Source: Leptasterias polaris
Taxonomy: Eukaryota; Echinodermata; Asteroidea; Forcipulatida; Asteriidae
NCBI GenBank assembly: GCA_037783415.1
Contig: JAZGTN010000027.1
Coordinates: forward strand, 3,372,001 to 3,436,000
DNA: 64,000 nt
Direction: 5' to 3'
Shown here: in pieces, positions 33,975 through 46,255 of the stretch
Position numbering within the stretch: the first letter of the stretch is position 1
Layout of the letters: each line of letters begins with the position of its first letter
The notes under the pieces: generated by a model
The model's database searches: none
What the model was told of the DNA's origin: nothing
What the model saw: only the letters and a program-made list of their open reading frames with translations
Position numbers and translations under genes: made by a program

Positions 33975-35999
33975 TAATATTGTTCATAATAATACGAAGA
34001 TAAATACAGTTAATTTTTTGTTGATAAAAAACAACAAACTTACATTAATCCATAAAATCAAACAAAATTACAAAAAATAAAACAATAAAACGTATAAAAA
34101 TGAAATAATATCATAAAATATTCCTTGAGCTTGACGGCAATCTGTGAATCTGAATATTGTTTATGTTTTTCAGTGGACTTGTAAAATAGGGTTTGAATCA
34201 ATTGGCCCAATGATTGTTACCCGTTTTTAGATGTTAGTTTTGGCGGGTTAACTAGGAAACTACGGTACATTATCATTATAACATTATAGTACATGCAAAA
34301 ACATTATACCAACAGCTAAGACTTGTTTATTGCAACTAACGTAATGAAGACTTAAAGGGAGTGAATACCTTTGGTTTTTGGAACTGTCAATCCTATAAAT
34401 ATGGATATAAACATTAAAACTCACTAGCGAAAAATTTGTTTCAAAAGGTTGTAGCTTTTTTGAGATATCGCTGACAATCCGGAGTGGTTGTTTCCAGAGT
34501 AATCTGAATGAGAATCTGAGAAACGTATCTGACGGTATCATTTTATCCGATCAAAATTTGGGGGAATAAAAGCCGATATATTTTTTCCAAATAACCGCAT
34601 TACTTCAAAGTAAATGATTCTCAAAATGGTTTATACTATCGAAAACTGCTGTACTTCTAACCAAAACAGTTTTTATTGCTATTAATTTGAAGAGGGATCA
34701 CCAAACGAACTTTCCATAAAGTCAAAACACAAGAGTCCACTTCAGAATCCCTTTGGAATCTTACAATGCCTTTGGAATCTTACATTGAAGATACAGTGGA
34801 GGAACAGTCCAAAATCAAAACAGAAAATGTGGCATCTACATCACTCTCACATGCCTCAAGAAATATGAAAACATTGTCATAAAACCCTTTGGCAAAGGTG
34901 TCGCAGTATGCGTCTTGAACAGATCAGACTACTATACAGGAAGGGTTCATGCAATTATGTTGTTGATTGGGACATAAGGAGTAAAATCACAGCTATGCGG
35001 GCTGCATATTTTTTTTAACACCGCAGCGAGGGGTTTTGTACTGTAACACTGTCAATTAGGTCTTGAGATAGGAGACTACGTCTAACCCTAAACCCTAACC
35101 CTAAACCCTAACCCTCTATAGGCATAAATGTTTGTAGTCTCATCTCAAGACAGTATTACAGTACAAAACCCATCGCTCCGGTGTTAAAAAAAATGCTACC
35201 GGGCCGGGCCGTACGCAATTCTTAGCGTCGCCAATGTACTAAATGAAGAGATTTACCGTACATTATCATATCATTATAAAATTATCGTACTTAATGCAAA
35301 ATCATAATTTAGATGGCTAAAGACATTTTTGTTGCAACTATGTATACCCGATTCACAAAATCTAACGATGACCACAGTAATTCAGTGTTGAGTGCACCAA
35401 CTATTCAACATCAAGACAGAAACGAATCCACCTCTTGTTTTGACTTTGCCTTTCTTCACACAAATAGGTCACTCTAATCTTAAAAGACCATATCAAAACA
35501 CTGGCCCATGATAAATGAGACTAATTTTTGAAACAACCTCTTCCCTGTACTACTTCGGTTGGCCTACATACAACGAAATAATATGAGGTATAAGATAATT
35601 TGGGCTAATTGCAAGATTCATCCCAAGAAAACTCGCTCAAACAAATGGATGAACAAAACGTGTGAAACTTGCTTGAACAACAGACAGGTACACAACTAAA
35701 TAAAAACAAACAAAAAAAACCCCAAAACAAACATGGCTTGAGATTATGCAATTTTGGTAGTTTTGCCCACACAAATGATACTGGGCTCACACTAAATCAA
35801 AATAAGAAGGATATAAAAGGAAAAGCAGTGACTGGTGAAGTGCAGCTTGCATAAAACGCAGAGCAAATTGTATTGAGCCTAATATAAGGGAAAAAACAAC
35901 CTTTTTTTAGTTAGATCTACCAACCCAACCCCCTTTTTATGAACTTATGGATGAGAATAATAATAATTACATTTACAAAAGACTCAGTGAGAGTGTACT
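33975..35999. other. Central region of the hAT-type element
   Basis: No transposase or other ORF. 34345-34545 resembles part of 55560-55770 (tttcaaaaggttgtagctttttt, gagaatctgagaaacg) and is a dispersed repeat. A telomere-like tract within an inverted repeat is listed separately. Confidence 0.5.
35003..35196. repeat. Inverted repeat enclosing telomere-like CCCTAA repeats
   Basis: The ~75-bp arms (left from gcatattttttttaacaccg, right ending in gttaaaaaaaatgc) share ttttgtactgtaa and tcttgagat. Between them lies accctaaaccctaacccta-type sequence (35087-35113), five or so units mixing CCCTAA and CCCTAAA. The strand-reversed unit is the TTAGGG telomere repeat of most animals. Confidence 0.8.
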
Positions 36000-37145
36000 G
36001 AGTGGTCTGGGGCCTTTTGTGTTGTCTGGTGGGCACACCCCACCACTGATGCCTATTGGACTATGCCAAGCATTTTTCAGTAGGTTTAGCTCCATGGTTA
36101 AACCACAAGCCAATCTAGCTGAATTCGACGGGTGGGGCCATTTGGGCGTGTCTGGCAGGCACACCCCACCACTGAAAATGTCTGGCAGTGGCCATACATG
36201 ATACCTGGGCCAATGCTGAATCTTTTCCTGTAGGTTTCATTAGGTTTACTCACAAACTGATCTAGCTCAATATTTGTGGTGGGGCCATTTGGGCCTGTCT
36301 GGCAGGCACACCCACCCACTGAAAATGTCTGGCAGTGGCCATTCGTGATATCTGGGACTATGCCAAACATTTTCCAGTAGGTTTCATCAGGTTAACTCAC
36401 CAGCTAATCTAGCTAAAAATGGGAGGTGGGGCCATTTGGGCGTGTCTGGCAGGCACAACCCACCACTAAAAATGTCTGGCAGTGGCCATTCATGATACCT
36501 GTACCTAGGCTGAACATTTTCCAGTAGGTTTCATCAGGTTAACTCACCAGCTGTGCTAGCTCAATATGGGGGGTGGGGCCATTTGGGCGTGTCTGGCAGG
36601 CACAACCCACCACTAAAAATGTCTGGCAGTGGCCATTCATGATACCTGGACCTAGGCTGAACATTTTCCAGTAGGTTTCATCAGGTTAACTCACCAGCTG
36701 TGCTAGCTCAATATGGGGGTGGGGCCATTTGGGCGTGTCTGGCAGGCACAACCCACCACTAAAAATGTCTGGCAGTGGCCATTCATGATACCTGGACCTA
36801 TGCTGAACATTTTCCAGTAGGTTTCATCAGGTTAACTCACCAGCTGTGCTAGCTCATTTTGGGGGTGGTGGTTTTTTACGTCTGGCAGGCACCCCCCACC
36901 ACCGAAAATGTCTGGCAGTGGCCATTCGTGATATCTGGGACTATGCCGAACAATTTCCAATAGGTTTCATCAGGTTAACTCACCAGCTGTGCTAGCTCAT
37001 TTTTGGGGCCCTCCTCAATGGCCCCCCTGACCACACCCACCAGAGTGAGCTCGGCAGACGTCCATTTCCTTACATGGGCATGTACATGGACCATTGCTGT
37101 ATACATGAACATTGGTTAACTTTCCAGCTATGCTGACCCCCCTGG
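36000..37145. repeat. Right inverted arm with ~145-bp tandem units
   Basis: About seven units, the reverse complement of the left arm (gtttcatcaggttaactcac, aaaatgtctggcagtggcca, atttgggcgtgtctggcagg). More units are present than in the left arm, so the arrays have changed length since the palindrome formed. Confidence 0.9.
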
Positions 37146-38025
37146 GCTCCTGCTCTAAATATAATAGTCAATTTACAAAGATTTTTTTTTTTTCTCTATT
37201 CCTTTTCGCACATCTAGAACCATGCAGTTACTGTTTGAATGTGTAGAAATAACTCATAACTGTTAACAAGGGATTGCGAGACCGGAGTCTTTTTTATGGG
37301 GATTTATGTATTTGAGGACTGGCACTAGTATTTATTTATTACACACTTGGGGCCATGCACAGTAGGCCTAATCAATGTTAAAAACTTTGATTTTTTTTCG
37401 AAATTGTCTAGATCCATCCGCCCCCCCCCCCCCAAGTTTCGATTTTTACATATTGACAAACTACACTGAAGAACAACGTAATGTCTCAAATGAAGCAGAT
37501 ATTTTAGATCAATGCTCTCACAGCTCAAGAGTTTTCAATGGCTTTTCCTCATGTACTTACGATAAATGCAACGGCACCCAGCACGTTGTAGCTTCATGTG
37601 ACACTACCGTACCGTATTTAACGTGGCAGACTGTGGCAAAATGGGGCGCGCGCGGGCGATGAGTCATCATACAATTTGCGGACGTGATTTACCATACTTT
37701 GAAGACTTGGTAAAAATAACAACTGTCCATTGCACAGGTACAAAACATATGTGTAAATAAAAAAATTGTTTGAAACATTGAGTTATGCACCACCAGTGCT
37801 CCATAAAAAGTTATAGAACTTAACAGTTTATATTCTGGTAGTTATTATAGTCTCAAAGGTTCAGATTTCAAATGGAGGGGCACCCTGGGGGGCACTGACA
37901 TCAATTGGGGGAACGTGCCCCCCCCCCTCCCCCACCCTCCGTGCCCCCCTTAGTTACGCCACTGGGGACTCCTAGAATCCGGGTCAATTCTGACCCGGGA
38001 GTTTTTAGAGTGTTTTGTTCACTTA

Positions 38026-39680
38026 CACTGTAAAAACGGCGTTTAGAATCTAAACACATTTCTAAACGCCTCGCTTGACCCACTTTTTTCACACGTTTAG
38101 CCCTCAACATGTTTAGATTTTGCGTTTCTGTGACATGTTTACCCCGAGACACATTTAGCCTGTGATACGTTTAGATTGAATGTGTTTAGGGTTCATAGTG
38201 AGTGCTAAACATGTTTAGAATCCAACACGTTTCAGAGAATAAGCTTAATTTTTAAACACCTGAAGAAAAGAAAAGAGAAATGTTGCAACATTCGCCTGCC
38301 TGCTTACTGAAACATAACGCTCAAGCTACGCTCGGCATGAGAATCGATAAATCATCATCATCTCAACGGTCATCGAGATGATTTTCATAGAGATGATTTT
38401 CATCGAGATGATTTGAGGAGCAATGATGCCATAATTTCAGTCATACTGAAAACGGTCATTTTGAAGTCTCAGAATCCGTTCCAATTATATACATTTTGGG
38501 CTTTACTTTCTACCCATGGTGTGAATCTTTGAAGTGCTGGCCAATATGATACAACAAAAATTTGCTTCAATTGAATTACACACATTAAAGTGTAAACTAC
38601 TGCGCAGGAAAGGCTGTTATACCTACAATGGTTTTGAATAAACACCAAGGTCTATATTTGTGCATATTTAATGAAACCCCGCCCATTTCATTCTAAACAA
38701 ACTGATGAATTTAAACACATACAAAACATGTTTACAAGCAAACATGTTTAGAAATATGTTTGTAAGCTAAATTGGTATCCCTTTAACATGTCAAAAAGCT
38801 AAACGTGTTGCGATCAATGCAGGTTTGAACTGGTTTGAACATTCAAATACACCAGAATGTGTGTTCATCATTTTAGTACGTTTGCTACCTGAGCAATTTT
38901 ACTTGCCATGAGGGGCTAAACGTGTGGAGCATTTTTGATACCTTTGTAAAGTTACGTATTACCAAAATGCGAATTATTTTAAACCCTTTTAATTATGTGT
39001 TTATGCCATATAGCAAAAACGCTCTCCAAGGAAGGCCTATATGCCTACGTGGAAGCCTATCATGACTAGCTGCTTAGCTTTTTCATACCAATAGCAAACG
39101 TATTCAATGATGTAAACACATTCTGGTGTATTCAAATGTTCAAACCAGTTCAAAACACGTTTAGCTTTTGACATGTTAAAGAGATAGCATTTAGCTTCAA
39201 ACATATTTCTGAACGTGTTTGCGTGTAAACATGTTTTGTATGTGTTTAAATTCAAAACTGCATTTCAAACAAGCACAACAAATCTCAACCCGTTTAGCTT
39301 TTTGACATGTTAAAGAGGTAGCCATTTAGCTTCAAACATATTTCTAAACATGTTTGCGTGTAAACATTTTTTGATTGTGTTTAAATTCAAAACTTCACTT
39401 AAAACAAGCACAACAAATCTCAACACGTTTAGCTTTTTGACATGTTAAGGAGATACCCATTTAGCTTACAAACATATTTCTAAACATGTTTGCGTGTAAA
39501 CATGTTTTGTATGTGTTTAAAATCAAAACTTCACTTAAAACAAGCATAACAAATCTCAACACGTTTAGCTTTTTGACATGTTAAGGAGATACCCATTTAG
39601 CTTTCAAGCATATTTCTAAACATGTTTGCGTGTAAACATGTTGTGTGTGTGTTTAAACGCTAAGCGCCGTTTTTACAGTG
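38026..39680. mobile_element. TIR element flanked by TA, 1655 bp
   Basis: The ends cactgtaaaaacggcg and cgccgtttttacagtg are perfect 16-bp inverted repeats flanked by TA on both sides (38024-38025, 39681-39682). This fits a mariner-type TA duplication, although the CACTG end also recalls CACTA-type elements. No transposase ORF. The right half holds four ~130-bp tandem units (acacgtttagctttttgaca, aaacatgtttgcgtgtaaac). Confidence 0.75.
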
Positions 39681-39829
39681 TACTTTTGGGTATACCACGT
39701 TACCATGACTTACCTTCCAGAACAGATGAGCCAAAAAGCATCAACAGCACAAGAGTTGATCCAGCACAAGAGTTGATCCGTGAGAGCAAATGATGGTGGT
39801 TTCTAATTAATATTGACCGCTAAATTTGA

Positions 39830-40548
39830 GCGTATTGAATCTCTATACTGAATCTCTTGCTCACTTCTGAAGACCCTGTCTGACTTCAGTACAATGGATA
39901 ACTGAGTAGTGCTGATAGTCTAACATTGACCACTCAGCTAAAATTGAATGACTGTACTGAATATGAATACTGAGTCTCTTGCTCACCACTGTAGACCCTG
40001 ACTTTGGTGTACGCAAGCATGGAGGAAGGTGCGATGGAATAAAAAAGACGCTGCTAGTAGTCTAACTTGAAGTAAATTTATTTAAAATTATAACTAATTT
40101 AATTAGTATATTACTGCCAAGCCGAAAATTAATTAAGTAACGACGGTGACGGCCAAAGGCAGGTTTCAATTATTTTGAGCAAATTGTTCCCTAACAAGGG
40201 GAATCTTTGTTTTTTTGTTCAGCCAAGCGTATCATAGTGGGGGTGTGAGAGCGGAGGTTTTGTTAAGTGACGTATTCTTGGCGATAGCTTCAAGGTTGGG
40301 CTCTGTTTCCTCCGATTTCTTGAACAAAAGGGGATGGTTGAAACGTGACTTAAGGCAGTGCTGTTGCCTTGGGTATCACACGTTAAAATTTTATTACAAA
40401 AACTTATTTTATTATTTGGAAAAGGTGCAGGCGCGAACGTGACTTTCAGAAGCATATATTGTTCTTTTTGATACCATAATTCAATAAGCAGAAACGATGG
40501 GTGCAAAATCGAATTAAAGAATGCTTGACTTCACATCAAACCAACTGT
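39830..40548. repeat. ~730-bp dispersed repeat, copy 2
   Basis: Same orientation and order as 16489-17218, with mostly point differences and small indels. The copies are about 23 kb apart and end at the same place (cacatcaaaccaa). Confidence 0.85.
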
Positions 40549-40559
40549 CAGGCTCCCTG

Positions 40560-41360
40560 ACCCGGAATCCTGGTCAACCCTGACCGCAAAGGTTTTGGAG
40601 AGTCAGTTATCTGCCGGCGTCACATTGTTCCAAATTTTTAAAGTTTTTCATCGTTCCAAATACAACTTGCAAGGCTTGTCTTTTCTATTTCTCCACTTAC
40701 CAAGCCATAATCCCATTGTCTTAGAGGTGTTCACCTTGGACCCGCTTCTGTTACAATATTTACATAAACATAACAGAATTTTTTTTATTTTTAGAAATAA
40801 AGACTACGGTGTAATCAGCATGTTTCATAAGTTTAACCGATTCTGTGCCCCGTGCAAACTGAATACCTTGCAGTTTTACTATCACTTCTAATCAGAAGGT
40901 CTTGGATTTGTGGCTGTGTTATCTTAATTGCAGTTAAAATCTCTCCCAATAATACAATTATTAATATCAATACGATTACTAAGACCATCAAAGTCAACTG
41001 CTCACACGAATCATTCGGAGCATAAACATAAGTAATGGTAATTAATTGATTATTTCATTTAATGTTCCTTTTCATACATCTACCTTCATTGTCTCTATCA
41101 ACATTTTTAACTTCAAGATCTAATTTGTGAGAACTTATTATTGCTACCCCCGTAATTAGCGGTTACCATGATTGTAATACATTTTCCATTGCCACTGTTT
41201 ACTCCATAATAATTAATCTGCTTCTTCATTCTGAGTTTCTTGAATAAGAATAATACTGTATTTGTGACGTTCGAAAAAATCAAAAATAACATCACGTTTA
41301 TGATCGCTTCTCATCAGACCATTCACATGAACTGAAGCAATTATAATAGACAAAAACGAC
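40560..41360 (-). pseudogene. L1/Tx1-like LINE ORF2 fragment, internally deleted
   Basis: Read from 41345 downward, one frame gives SVHVNGLMRSDHKRDVIFDF and IILIQETQ, the N-terminal motif and catalytic E of an APE-type endonuclease. ITYVYAPND follows near 41040. At 40755-40640 another frame gives SGSKVNTSKTMGLWLGKWRN, an RT post-catalytic motif characteristic of L1/Tx1 elements. The catalytic RT core is missing between them, and stops and frameshifts are present. This is a dead, deleted copy, of a different clade from the LINE at 46.6-51.6 kb. Confidence 0.65.
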
Positions 41361-42238
41361 ATACCTACGATAAGGGTATAACCAAATACTTAATTGTATT
41401 CCTATTAATTGATTGTTTGTCTTCCATGTCCTCTGCCCCTTCGGCTTGGAGTTTGAGTCTCTAGTTGGCTTGAATTGTATTGTTCTGTGTCTCTGGCTTA
41501 TCGGCTCTCTTCCACGATTCTCGTTTTTTTCCTGAACCTTTGTACCCCATGGACATAAGATATACGAACCCCACTCCCTTTTATCCTCATGTTCTTGATA
41601 GGATTTGTTTTATCGAGATCAGATTTTCTCATCTCAATGTGGGGTTAGGGTTTTTAAAGCAAAGCAAACGCCACCTTCGCTTGAAAAATTGTTCACCCCT
41701 TTATATTTATATATCATTAAAGAAGCCTAGTTCACACTCTCGTGTTTTGGTGTCCGTTCGACATTTTTTAGTTCCAGTCAAAGTTTAATTACTAATTTAT
41801 TCCGGCTTAAATTATTTCCTGGTCACTATAATTAAAGAAATACCTTTTAGATATGTATTGTATACATAACTGTAGTCATATTAGTCCAACTCTCCAGATC
41901 CACGAAACCAACTAATTTTCTGTCGCGCATTGTTTTCGATGTGAGGTGTTCTGACGTTGTACGGGACTATGTGTGGGTACAGTGTGTAGTGCACGCGATC
42001 CTATCCATTTTGCAGAAACTTTTAGTGTCTTCGTTTTTCCACTGCTGCTTCGTGCTACTTGGTAACAGATTGTGAACGAATTGGTCGTGTATCTGGTGAG
42101 CACGGTGCTTTGATATCTAAATCATAACTTTTGGATAAATACTTTGTAACGTATACAATCATGTACGTTTATTGCAGCTTATTTTGACTGCGTTGGCGGC
42201 GTAGTGTACACATATTACTTGCTTGCCCCTTTGGTGTT
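41361..42238. other. No feature recognised
   Basis: It could include the 5' part of the minus-strand L1/Tx1-like LINE, but no ORF1 motif was convincing. Confidence 0.3.
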
Positions 42239-42933
42239 GCACCCGATTCGACTACCCACCGCTGTTAATAAGCAAGGCTTGAGGGGGGGAGATGCCATTC
42301 TATAAGCGTGCCCGAAATATATTATCATCTTACATAATACGCCAGGCACACTTAGAAGCGAGGCCGGTGTCATAGGGAAATCTATCCGCCGGAAACTCTG
42401 TCCCCCATATGGGAAATTAACGTGGGATGGAGGAGGATGATTCAAAAGAGGGTGCTATCAAAAGCAGTTTGTACACAGTTCTCCGTATGGGGGGACAGAA
42501 TCTCCGGGGGGACAGAATCTCCTGCCACACCGGCGTCGCGCGGTAGAGAATCAGTCACACCATTACTTACCAATAATCATTGATCGGCAGAATCTCTACC
42601 TAAGCACCTGAATACAAAGTGGATGTGTTCAATGTGATTCATCCATTGATGATTCGGAGACATTTTGGGGCGAAAACTTCCGCAACCAGAACTTTGCAGA
42701 AGAAGTCATTATTTCATGAGGCGGCCATGATGGAAAGCGCCACCAACCGATCCACGGAGAGAACGTAAACATTGCATATTATGACATGCCTCGCTAACAA
42801 TCGTGGCGGGTGATATTATGTAAGATGATAATATATTTCGGGCACGCTTATAGTATGGCATCTCCCCCCCCCCCCCCCCCCCCCCCCCAAGCCTTGCTTA
42901 TTAACAGCGGTGGGTAGTCGAATCGGTTGGGTG
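42239..42933. mobile_element. Inverted-repeat element with GGGGGACAG cluster, locus 3
   Basis: Arms of about 100 bp (42239-42340 and 42828-42933) are inverted and share cgattcgactacccaccgct, ttaataagcaaggctt and gcccgaaatatattatcatc. The right arm has a poly-C expansion (42861-42888) where the left has gggggg. Between the arms, 42395-42535 holds gggggacagaatctcc repeats ending in ccacaccggc, matching clusters at 6.15 and 10.5 kb. No ORF. Confidence 0.75.
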
Positions 42934-44359
42934 TTGGGTAAGCTAGTCAAGTTTATTTGGCGCAGTTTTTTCATTAACATCATATCATGAGCTTTAATAA
43001 AATATCACGGTACTCTATGTTTGTAATTTAGCTGTACTGGTAATGGTAGCTTTACTTAATTTAAATTGAGTACTGTCTGTGTTGCCAACAATATGGTTGT
43101 TCTGATTTTTGTTATATATTTTTGTTTTCCTTTTGTTGCTTATCGTCCATCATAATTTGTCCACCTGTAATTGTAATCATTGAGAATCAAATAAATTATC
43201 TCCAATCAACAATCAAGATTTGTGTGTATGTTTCCTCGATCCCCTTCCGAAGAAGGAATTACCCATCCCTTGGTGAGGAACAATAGGCTCACCGCGCCTC
43301 AGGTCCACACACCTATAGACCCCGACATCAATTGAGTTGTTGCTGGAGGCTCGATCTTCCTTTTGTTGTTTGCTCTCGGGTTCCTCTTCGCCTGCTTGAT
43401 TTTTTTTCTCTTGATTCTGAAGATTTTACGAGTGTCTTCATTTGGGTTTGAGTTTCGGTGAATCCTGCTTTACAAGTTTCATCTCAAAATGAGGTAGGTA
43501 GGTTTGGTTGTTTTTTCGTCTCGCTTGATTGTCCTTTGGGATCTTTTTTGTTCTTGAATTGTAAGATTGCTTCAGCGAAGGATTTTGTCTTTATTTTGTC
43601 CTCCATCATTGCTGTCGTTTTCCTCGTTCTCTTCGTTGTGATCATTGTCGTATGGAGGGAAACACAGGGGGCCAGGGGGCTTAAAATTTGAAGAAAAAAA
43701 AAATGCTTTTAGTTTTTTGTTTTTTTTAACTATCTGCCTGCTTAAAAATTAGGCACAAGTGTGTGTGTGGTGTCTTTTCCACCAGCGGCAGGATGGATTT
43801 CTTTTTCATCCTATGCCTATCAAATTTGTTTCTTTCTGCCAAAATGAATCTTTCATGATAATGTCACTTGTATGCTTAGATTTGCACGATAAACATAAGC
43901 GTTTGAAACCTGACGTGCCAATTTTTCCTGGAGAAAACATATTTCATGTCGTTCTGGCGTTCAAGTGTTGTGGTGAATTGTGTGAAGCGTTTTAAATTAC
44001 TTAAATTCTTTTACTGCGCCTCATCAGGTTTGCTAGTCTGACAATTTGAACGACTCTTACGTAATAAGCAAAGACTGTTCTCAACTTAAGAGATCAGCTT
44101 GCCATTATTCGGGGCAGTCGGGTCTTGGGCGTGGTGCCGTCAACAACTATCGGCTCTCACGGTTTAATTTATTTCCGTAGCAATGTAGCTGTGTTATTTT
44201 ATAATAAAGTATTCTAGACCATATATTTATGGTGTCACTCTTCAGTTTGTTATGTCTGTTTAAATACTCCAAGATTACAAACATAATACAAGTGTAAAGA
44301 CTTCACTAAGCTACACTAAACTACACTATATTTTTTGAATGAATATGCATGAAACCAGA
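42934..44359. other. No gene established; weak Lys-rich minus-strand frame
   Basis: Near 43485-43655 the minus strand encodes a Lys-rich frame with SFAEAILQFKNKKDPKGQ, possibly ORF1 of the L1/Tx1-like LINE. An aataaa and AT-rich tail lie near 43190. Nothing else was recognised. Confidence 0.25.
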
Positions 44360-44454
44360 TATTGCAGCGACCAGATCCAAACGCGAGATTTGTGGGATTA
44401 ACATTTTCTTTGAGTAAAATTAGAAGATGGGTATGGATCAAAAAGTGCTTAAAA

Positions 44455-44890
44455 GGTGTGTCTATTTCTTGGTTTCAGGCACACAGAGGCTTGATTTTTC
44501 ACCCCTCAAAATGCTCAGAGCTTCCGGGGGCTTCGCCCCCTGGACCCCCACCAGGGCTTCGTCCCTGTACCCCCACCATCGATGTTACAGAAATGTTTCC
44601 AGTAAACTTAGAAGATTTATATCGATCTGATTTCCAATAAGAGTGTGTCTATTTCTCTGTTTTAGGCACATGATAGAGGCTTGGTTTTTCACCCCTCAAA
44701 ACGCCAAAAGCTCAGAGCTTCCGGGGGCTTCGCCCCCTGGACCACCACCAGGGCTTCACCCCTGGACCCCACCAGGGGCCGTAAGGCCAGCCACCGGACC
44801 CCACCCATTTTGTTTTTACCCTCTAATACAAAATCCTGGTTGCGCCGCGGTTGTGCCCCCCGGTTTCAAAAAAACCTGGATCCACCCCTG
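44455..44890. repeat. Repeat pair with ggggcttcgcccc hairpin and hAT-like end
   Basis: Units near 44455 and 44643 share gtgtgtctatttct, ggcttg-tttttcacccctcaaaa and cttccgggggcttcgccccctgga. The hairpin has a ttcg loop. The right edge, cctggatccacccctg (44875-44890), resembles a hAT terminal repeat, but no matching left end was seen. Confidence 0.5.
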
Positions 44891-46090
44891 TAAACATGCA
44901 CCAGACAAGAAGTTCCAAAGAGATAGATAACGTTGAAAAAAGCTGTTGGAATGGCTCTTTGTTCTACTTATCAGCGAAGCAAGATTGTGTGGGTGAGAAG
45001 AAGCAGAAAGCGCGCCTGGTTTCACGCTCAAACACCATGATCTGAAGAACCATGTCGGACACACTGGTGTAGAAAAGACAGAGGCTGGCTGTAAAACTAC
45101 GGAAAGAGGTCACCTGATTCCAACTCTTCATCGACAATATTAACAATACGCTTCTGCACCCTATCTTATAAAGATAAATGACAGGCAGAAGCTCCGGCCC
45201 AAATGTGACAACAGTACTATAGTTGTCTTATAGAGCATCAGGAGGTAAGAAATTCTGAGCTCGATAAAGACAACCAACTCGCATCTTTGCAATGCCTGTG
45301 ATATACCTCTCCCAACCATAGTTGTAGGAGTACATGACCCACACCACTGACAAATCCATTCTCCCTGGGCCCCCCCACTTGGAAGCAATGCCCCCCCCCC
45401 CCCCCCCCTGTGCCCCTACGTCCCTTATTTCGGCACACCGTATTAACAAACCTTGATCTGTAGACAACTTAACAGTAATTTAAGCTTTTATAAAATAACT
45501 TTTTGGGGTGATCCCTTCATCATAAATCATTCAAGGTCCATTCTGACAATTTGAAATCCTTTGAGGAGTTGTTAAAAAAAAACTAGATACTTTTTTTTCT
45601 ACATACTAACCTACGCTATTGAAAAAACCTTGGAGAAATAGGAAACGATCCAAACAACTGAATGGGGGACTTTTTCAGATATGGTCTGATTCTCATCTCA
45701 TGAATGCAAAGTCAAAACGACATTGTTGTCGCGGAACCTGCCTGACATTTCTCACAGTAAAATTCCCGCAAAACAGTCACAGTATACCCCATGGACTATT
45801 TTTGTTAAATAATGTTGCCCCGGTGAAACAACATTCGATAGGTGCCTCGATATTTTTTATTTGTTAAACATCCTTTCCATTGTCTAGGTAATCAAACCTT
45901 GATAAACTTGAGCACCGACAGGAAGGTGATTTTTCTTGTATTGTGTCGTTTGTTTGAGTGTGTGTTTTTTCCTGTTACCAGATTGATATACACACCATAT
46001 TTAATTGCTTGACGGTCTCAACTTATTAAAGATGTATGATATTATACCCAGAGGGAAATTGATAGGTCCATTCATTTTGTATACCGTGAT
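44891..46090. other. Possible minus-strand LINE tail; otherwise nothing
   Basis: On the minus strand at 45370-45180, a frame reading SYNYGWERYITGIAKMRVGC then YRAQNFLPPDAL resembles the 'YNYNLERI-LQKRALR' region after the RT core of L2-like LINEs. Evidence is weak. A poly-C run lies at 45391-45408. The rest shows nothing. Confidence 0.3.
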
Positions 46091-46099
46091 GTCTTGACG

Positions 46100-46255
46100 A
46101 GTTGTGCCCCGTCTGTCTCTATCAAGCATGGTAATGGAGCGAGATGGGCCGCTTGTGCCTTCCTGTTGTTCGTACTCCAGAAGGTGAATCTGTTTCATTC
46201 TCCATAAACACTGGAGTTCAGCAGGGCGATCCCATCGCCCCCTTACCTAGATACA
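46100..46255 (+). pseudogene. Reverse transcriptase motif fragment (RTE-like)
   Basis: One frame reads VRTPEGESVSFSINTGVQQG then DPIAP. The GV-QGD-P block is the conserved RT motif that precedes the catalytic ADD box, and the spacing from the upstream VRTPEG recalls RTE or related LINEs. Only about 30 codons are readable and the frame breaks right after. Confidence 0.5.

Larger units (their letters stand above)
32506..37964. mobile_element. hAT-type non-autonomous transposon, 5459 bp
   Basis: The left end cagcggcgtaactaagg and right end ccttagttacgccactg are terminal inverted repeats. The 8 bp outside both ends are identical, gggactcc (32498-32505 and 37965-37972), the target duplication length of hAT transposase. 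No transposase ORF or BED finger is present. Inside, long inverted arms (about 32690-33540 and 36000-37145) each contain tandem ~145-bp units, and 33549-33970 is a nested piggyBac-type MITE. A second, rearranged copy of the family is at 61005-63030. Confidence 0.85.

Noticed and set aside
44360..44930. Proline-rich frames at 44.36-44.93 kb as genes
   Set aside because: They are produced by the ggggcttcgcccc repeat pair read in several frames.
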